A DNA stretch of 16,848 nt from positions 1-16,848 of the forward strand of contig CAMBXY010000015.1 in assembly GCA_945871945.1 (NCBI GenBank). Reading direction: 5' to 3'. The position numbers and the translations under genes are program-made. Of this stretch, positions 16,148 to 16,848 are shown piece after piece. The notes under the pieces were generated by a model that ran no database searches, was not told where the DNA came from, and saw nothing but the letters and a program-made list of their open reading frames with translations. Source of the DNA: Bordetella parapertussis (GTDB taxonomy: Bacteria; Pseudomonadota; Gammaproteobacteria; Burkholderiales; Burkholderiaceae_C). The stretch's first letter is position 1. Every line of letters begins with the position of its first letter.

Positions 16148-16840
16148 ATGCGCAAACCTTTTTTTAATCAATTTTTTGCCATGCTCGCGCTTGTATTTGC
16201 CATGACTGCTTGCTCTGACACCAAGCCAGATGCAGAACCCAAATACAAACCCATTCCTGAAAAGAAGACCGATAACAAAGGCGACCCTGATACTTTTGAC
16301 AGTCGTGTGCAAGCGGTCATGAATGAAGGCTCACAAAGCCAAGAGGGCCAAGCAGAAGCACCTCAAGCGTCTAAAGCCAGACCGCCCAATTCAGGAAGAG
16401 AACCCATGGTTTTGCTTGACACCCAAAACCGCCCCTTGGGTGAGGTGGTTCATTACAAAGACAAAATGGACTACTACGAATGCAAAGGCATCATTGCACC
16501 TTGGTTCCAAGAGTTGATCGTGGCGGAAATGAACTACTTCAACGAGTTGGCTGATTTGCCCTTTGTGCTTTCTGAAAACTGTATCGTCACCTACGGAACT
16601 GAGAAAAGCCTGACCCCAGGGCGTATTGGTGTGCAGTTGTTTGAAACCCGCAAGGAGTTTGACAAGTGTGTTCGCAACGATTTATGCCCTGTTTTTCGCA
16701 CTGTCAATTTTGTGCCCATCAACAAGTCTTTGATGCGCTCTTATTTTATTTCTAACACCAATTCCAAGGAAATTTTTCAGCACTGCGTCACCGACACAGG
16801 CAAATGGCACCGCAATTCCACCTGCTACACCATCGATTGA
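16148..16840 (+). CDS. Predicted cysteine-rich lipoprotein, unknown family
   Basis: I do not recognise this family. The 230-residue product begins with a lipoprotein signal: Arg2-Lys3, a hydrophobic stretch at 8-19, and MTAC with Cys22 as the likely lipidated residue. Residues 23-86 are rich in Lys, Glu, Pro and Gln and probably disordered, a tether. From about 87 a compact domain follows with six cysteines (112, 145, 174, 180, 213, 226), an even number consistent with three disulfides in the periplasm. Aromatic-rich stretches such as HYKDKMDYYECK and APWFQEL stand out. It is divergent from the propeller lipoprotein, with 76 bases between the starts. No clear ribosome site precedes ATG 16148. 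The frame is intact and ends 8 bases before the window edge. Confidence 0.75.
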   Translation: MRKPFFNQFFAMLALVFAMTACSDTKPDAEPKYKPIPEKKTDNKGDPDTFDSRVQAVMNEGSQSQEGQAEAPQASKARPPNSGREPMVLLDTQNRPLGEVVHYKDKMDYYECKGIIAPWFQELIVAEMNYFNELADLPFVLSENCIVTYGTEKSLTPGRIGVQLFETRKEFDKCVRNDLCPVFRTVNFVPINKSLMRSYFISNTNSKEIFQHCVTDTGKWHRNSTCYTID

Positions 16841-16848
16841 GTAAGCAA

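Overview
The window is a gene-dense bacterial chromosome segment with no tRNA, rRNA, insertion sequence, CRISPR array or phage gene that I can see. Gene content and order point to a betaproteobacterium of the Burkholderiales, most likely Comamonadaceae (Limnohabitans/Rhodoferax-like; the genus is a guess). The basis is icd beside a DUF192 gene, xseA divergent from exbB-exbD-lpxK-(Trm112-like)-kdsB-adk, and a LexA of the beta/gamma type. Nothing in base or codon use suggests recent transfer.

Layout. 1-608 (-) is the N-terminal part of NADP isocitrate dehydrogenase, cut by the window edge, with a TTG start. 650-1147 (+) is an exported DUF192 protein, tail to tail with xseA (1153-2433, -), the large subunit of exonuclease VII. 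From a promoter near 2440-2469 an envelope operon runs right: exbB, exbD, lpxK, a 60-residue Trm112-like protein and kdsB. These supply a proton-driven inner-membrane motor, lipid A 4'-kinase and CMP-Kdo synthetase. adk follows with its own probable promoter and overlaps an L-asparaginase gene (6241-7221, -) at their 3' ends. Between the asparaginase gene and lexA lie two tandem LexA boxes, so the SOS repressor controls itself and perhaps its divergent neighbour. A small conserved-looking gene of unknown function (8015-8281) follows lexA, then a convergent GST gene (8287-8949, -).

9020-15185 is a co-directional acyl-CoA catabolism cluster: a double-domain 3-hydroxyacyl-CoA dehydrogenase, a crotonase-fold enzyme with an isomerase-like active site, a Crp/Fnr-type regulator, an APH-fold kinase, an acyl-CoA dehydrogenase and a YfcG-like GST. 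The adjacent kinase and dehydrogenase resemble a split form of the mammalian ACAD10/ACAD11 fusion and the bacterial LvaA/LvaC pair, which handle 4-hydroxyacyl-CoAs through a phosphorylated intermediate. This is the most interesting functional hypothesis in the window.

The right edge holds two divergent predicted lipoprotein genes: a beta-propeller-like protein with a seven-glycine linker (15196-16071, -) and a cysteine-rich protein of unrecognised family (16148-16840, +). No stretch over 300 bases lacks a gene. I see no clearly new system; the open questions are the kinase/dehydrogenase pair, the small gene after lexA and the two lipoproteins.
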